NCBI GenBank assembly: GCA_946811695.1
Contig: OX328131.1
Location: 8,300,326-8,364,325 of the forward strand
DNA: 64,000 nucleotides
Origin: Gonocerus acuteangulatus
Taxonomy: Eukaryota; Arthropoda; Insecta; Hemiptera; Coreidae
Reading direction: 5' to 3'
Positions 63,913 through 64,000 of this stretch are shown here, in pieces. A program made the translations under genes and the position numbers. Under the pieces are notes generated by a model that was given only the letters and a program-made list of their open reading frames with translations, searched no databases and had not been told where the DNA came from. Position 1 is the first letter of the stretch, and each line of letters begins with the position of its first letter.

Positions 63913-64000
63913 AAATCTTGTTTTGGCATAGTGAATTTCAGGAGGTTTTTACACATAGAGAATGTAACACAAACTCAACTAATCTTTGAGGAAAAACAAT

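Overview
This is eukaryotic, AT-rich, intron-scale DNA, most likely from an arthropod. The reasons are an intact Jockey-type LINE, I-like LINE ends, Tc1 and mariner relics, Helitron/Helentron-like rolling-circle elements, a Ty3/Gypsy element with very short LTRs and several tRNA-derived SINE families. The species cannot be told from the sequence. There is no sign of prokaryotic or organelle sequence.

One host gene is visible, on the minus strand. I rebuilt it exon by exon from splice sites and phase. Exons at 19000-19159, 17310-17618, 16302-16438, 15829-15988 and 13158-13324 encode three complete WSC domains, each with eight cysteines. They are followed, after an 11.5-kb intron, by exons at 1316-1683 and 1105-1229 that encode a Gln/Thr/Pro repeat linker and the start of a GH16 beta-1,3-glucanase / beta-1,3-glucan-recognition (GNBP-like) domain. 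A doubtful further exon lies at 594-807. The 5' exon(s), with any signal peptide, and the 3' exons, with the GH16 active-site region, are not seen and may lie outside the window.

The rest is mobile and repeated DNA. 1-13 kb: SINEs, I-like LINE remnants, TTAA-flanked piggyBac-like MITEs, pogo- and hAT-like MITEs and a 5S-rRNA-derived SINE, mostly inside the big intron. 13-19 kb: LINE-tail, Penelope-like and mariner relics between exons. 19.2-23.95 kb: a Jockey LINE with both ORFs open. 24-28 kb: a Helentron-like element with internal tandem repeats, then further tandem repeats. 28-31.7 kb: a SINE split by a foldback MITE that itself holds a SINE relic, then a Harbinger-like MITE. 32-41.7 kb: LINE relics, a foldback element, and Helentron-like elements with 355-bp repeats and (TA)n. 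41.8-44.4 kb: a 37-bp satellite of about 71 units. 45-48.2 kb: a Helitron relic with repeated 5' ends, then a 46-bp minisatellite enclosed by inverted repeats. 49-52.9 kb: a long-inverted-repeat element holding a SINE, a 41-bp minisatellite and a Helentron-like element. 53-56.7 kb: Tc1 and mariner relics and a 44-bp minisatellite. 57.4-62.1 kb: an almost complete Ty3/Gypsy retrotransposon with two lesions. 63-63.9 kb: a second copy of the foldback MITE.

The most notable items are the WSC-GH16 gene, the two Helentron-like families with matching subterminal inverted repeats and CTAA-ending hairpins, the two foldback MITE families that share an internal core under different termini, and the higher-order structure of the 37-bp satellite.
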